From the NCBI GenBank assembly GCA_963720515.1, contig OY970397.1, forward strand, positions 1,612,001 through 1,676,000: DNA of 64,000 nucleotides, in the 5' to 3' direction. The notes beneath the pieces are model-generated. The model had not been told where the DNA came from and made no database searches. It saw only the letters and a list, made by a program, of their open reading frames with translations. Shown one piece after another: positions 62,782-64,000 of the stretch. Position numbers and translations under genes: made by a program. The DNA is from G963720515 sp963720515. Its GTDB lineage: Bacteria; Actinomycetota; Thermoleophilia; Gaiellales; Gaiellaceae. Position 1 is the stretch's first letter. Every line of letters begins with the position of its first letter.

Positions 62782-63045
62782 GTGGCCGAGCTGCACCTGC
62801 CCGCAACGCTGCCCTCCCTCTTCGCCGGCCTGCCGCGCTCACTCGACGTGGACGCGGCCACGGTGGACGACGCAATCGACCGCTTGGACGAGCAGTGGCC
62901 GGGTCTCCGGGACCGGCTCTGCGAGCCGGGACCCAAGCTCCGGCGCCACATCAGGGTGTACGTCGACCGCGGGCCAGCCGAGCTCTCGACAGAACTTGCC
63001 GCCGGCTCGCGGGTCGATGTGATCGCCGCGATTAGCGGCGGCTGA
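62782..63045 (+). CDS. MoaD/ThiS-like ubiquitin-fold sulfur carrier protein
   Basis: The product has 87 residues: LHLPATLPSLFAGLPRSLDV, TVDDAIDRLDEQWPGLRDRL, HIRVYVDRG and a C-terminal VIAAISGG. The beta-grasp fold and the exposed Gly-Gly end are those of sulfur carriers or bacterial ubiquitin-like modifiers. There is no E1-like MoeB/ThiF gene nearby. GTG 62782 follows the BNR gene by 2 bases, and the next gene starts 1 base after its stop, so the three are an operon. Confidence 0.88.
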   Translation: MAELHLPATLPSLFAGLPRSLDVDAATVDDAIDRLDEQWPGLRDRLCEPGPKLRRHIRVYVDRGPAELSTELAAGSRVDVIAAISGG

Positions 63046-63046
63046 C

Positions 63047-64000
63047 ATGAACACCGAAGCGCTCGTCCGCGACGTGATCCTGCGCGACGGCGCGACGCTG
63101 CGGCTCCGTCCGCCAGGCGGCGAGGATACGGACGCCGTGCTCGCATTCTTCGACGGCCTTTCCGAGCGGAGCCTGTACCTCCGCTTCCACGAGCGGCCCG
63201 CGGTGGACGCCGCACTGGTCGAGACGATGCTCGATCCCGACTGGACCGGCCGGGGCTCGCTCGTCGGCGTCGTGGACGGACGCGTCGTCGCCCTCGCGAG
63301 CTGGGCGCGGCTGCGCGATCCGCGCCGGGCGGAGGTCGCGTTCGCCGTGGACGACGCCTTCCAGGGACGCGGCATCGGGACCCGCCTCGTGGAGCAGCTC
63401 GCCGACCTGGCGGCCGAGCAGGGGATCGAGACGTTCGTCGCGGAGGTCCTGATGCAGAACACGGCCATGCTGGACGTCTTCGCGGGCGCCGGGTTCGAGG
63501 TCACGCGCGAGCATGACGCGGGCGTGGTCGAGGTCGTCTTCCCGGTCGCCGCGACGGAGACGTTCCGCGCCCACGTGGACGAGCGCGACCACTTCGCCGT
63601 CGTCGCGTCCCTCCGGCCGTTCTTCGCGCCGGAGAGCGTCGCCGTCCTGGGGGCCTCCCAGCGGGAGGGCTCGATCGGCAACGCGGTGCTCCGGAGCATC
63701 GTTGAAGGCGGCTACACGGGCCGCGTCTACGCGGTGAACCGCCGAGGCGAGGAGGTTGTGGGCGTCGCGGGCCACGCGACGGCGGCCGAGCTCCCCGAGA
63801 CCGTCGACTTCGCCGTCGTCTGCCTCCCGGCCGAGGTCGTCGTCGAGGCGGTGGAGGAGGTCGTCGCGCGGGGAACGCGCGCCGTCTGCGTCATCTCGGC
63901 CGGCTTCGCGGAGACGGGGCCTGAGGGCGCCGAGCGCGAGGCGCGCCTCCTCGCGACCGCCCGGGAGTCGGGAGCGCGGCTGCTGGGCCCGAACTGCCTC
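63047..64000 (+). CDS. GNAT acetyltransferase fused to NDP-forming acyl-CoA synthetase (3' end outside window)
   Basis: ATG 63047 opens a frame that is still open at the window edge (318 residues). Residues 15-165 are a GNAT domain with the acetyl-CoA loop DDAFQGRGIGTRLVEQL. From about 185 a CoA-binding domain of acetyl/acyl-CoA synthetase (ADP-forming) follows: FFAPESVAVLGASQREGSIGNAVLRS, GRVYAVNR, DFAVVCLPAEVV and VCVISAGFAETG. This is the layout of Pat-type protein lysine acetyltransferases with the GNAT first. It would acetylate metabolic enzymes. It follows the MoaD-like gene by 1 base. Confidence 0.92.
   Translation, partial: MNTEALVRDVILRDGATLRLRPPGGEDTDAVLAFFDGLSERSLYLRFHERPAVDAALVETMLDPDWTGRGSLVGVVDGRVVALASWARLRDPRRAEVAFAVDDAFQGRGIGTRLVEQLADLAAEQGIETFVAEVLMQNTAMLDVFAGAGFEVTREHDAGVVEVVFPVAATETFRAHVDERDHFAVVASLRPFFAPESVAVLGASQREGSIGNAVLRSIVEGGYTGRVYAVNRRGEEVVGVAGHATAAELPETVDFAVVCLPAEVVVEAVEEVVARGTRAVCVISAGFAETGPEGAEREARLLATARESGARLLGPNCL

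Overview
The window is a GC-rich bacterial chromosome segment, dense with short operons on both strands. GTG and TTG starts are frequent, ribosome sites are AAGGAG-like, and tRNA genes do not encode CCA. Gene content (three-gene proton-translocating transhydrogenase, LAL-type LuxR regulator, ClpS, Lon, DUF6457, DUF5996, LVIVD-repeat and lysyl-oxidase-like secreted proteins) fits an actinobacterium, most likely of the Thermoleophilia (Gaiellales/Solirubrobacterales type). The taxon is an inference from gene style, not from a marker gene.

Layout. 1-6.8 kb: end of an SDR gene, a histidine kinase convergent with an OmpR-type regulator, a degenerate receiver, DUF6457, then pntAA-pntAB-pntB with 4-base overlaps and a GlsB-type membrane protein. 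7-12.7 kb: a tandem-ATPase/FtsX-type ABC exporter divergent from a LysR regulator. 12.7-18 kb: secreted M14 carboxypeptidase, then lon-hxlR, divergent from msrB. 18-23.4 kb: lysyl oxidase-like protein, small conserved proteins, tRNA-Lys, a MarR regulator divergent from yceI and an FMN reductase, tRNA-Glu and tRNA-Val. 23.4-25.9 kb: a small islet (di-haem peroxidase plus secreted protein) between tRNA-Val and a 3' tRNA-Val-like remnant. 25.9-33.1 kb: tandem GNAT, glycosyltransferase, membrane-anchored HTH protein, ClpS, L,D-transpeptidase, LVIVD protein, tRNA-Asp. 33.2-41 kb: cupin, DHFR-like protein, adenylate cyclase, matrixin-like protease, a three-gene exported cytochrome c operon, LAL regulator, CBS protein. 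41-50 kb: a TIR-domain protein, CocE/NonD hydrolase, DUF1801, an MMPL transporter, and a rightward run of poorly known conserved genes. 50-64 kb: TetR and SDR around twin operators, a flippase with a kinase-like segment, a PLP decarboxylase, a WYL regulator, a NarL-type two-component pair, a sarcosine-oxidase-like enzyme, secreted proteins, and a BNR-repeat / MoaD-like / GNAT-acyl-CoA synthetase cluster that runs off the end.

About thirteen genes need one or two single-base frame changes to give a full-length product, usually removal of one extra base in a GC-rich run. In the PLP decarboxylase two shifts cancel each other. The pattern looks like uncorrected assembly indels rather than wholesale gene decay, so the affected genes are given here as whole genes with the break marked.

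Regulation visible in the sequence includes 21-bp twin palindromes between tetR and its SDR gene, a 12-bp palindrome over the -35 box of yceI beside marR, a 24-bp imperfect palindrome at the lon promoter, and several strong intrinsic-terminator hairpins. The most interesting loci are the tRNA-flanked islet, the solitary TIR protein with an unassigned C-terminal domain, the flippase/pseudokinase fusion, the membrane-anchored HTH protein, and the BNR-MoaD-acyltransferase cluster.
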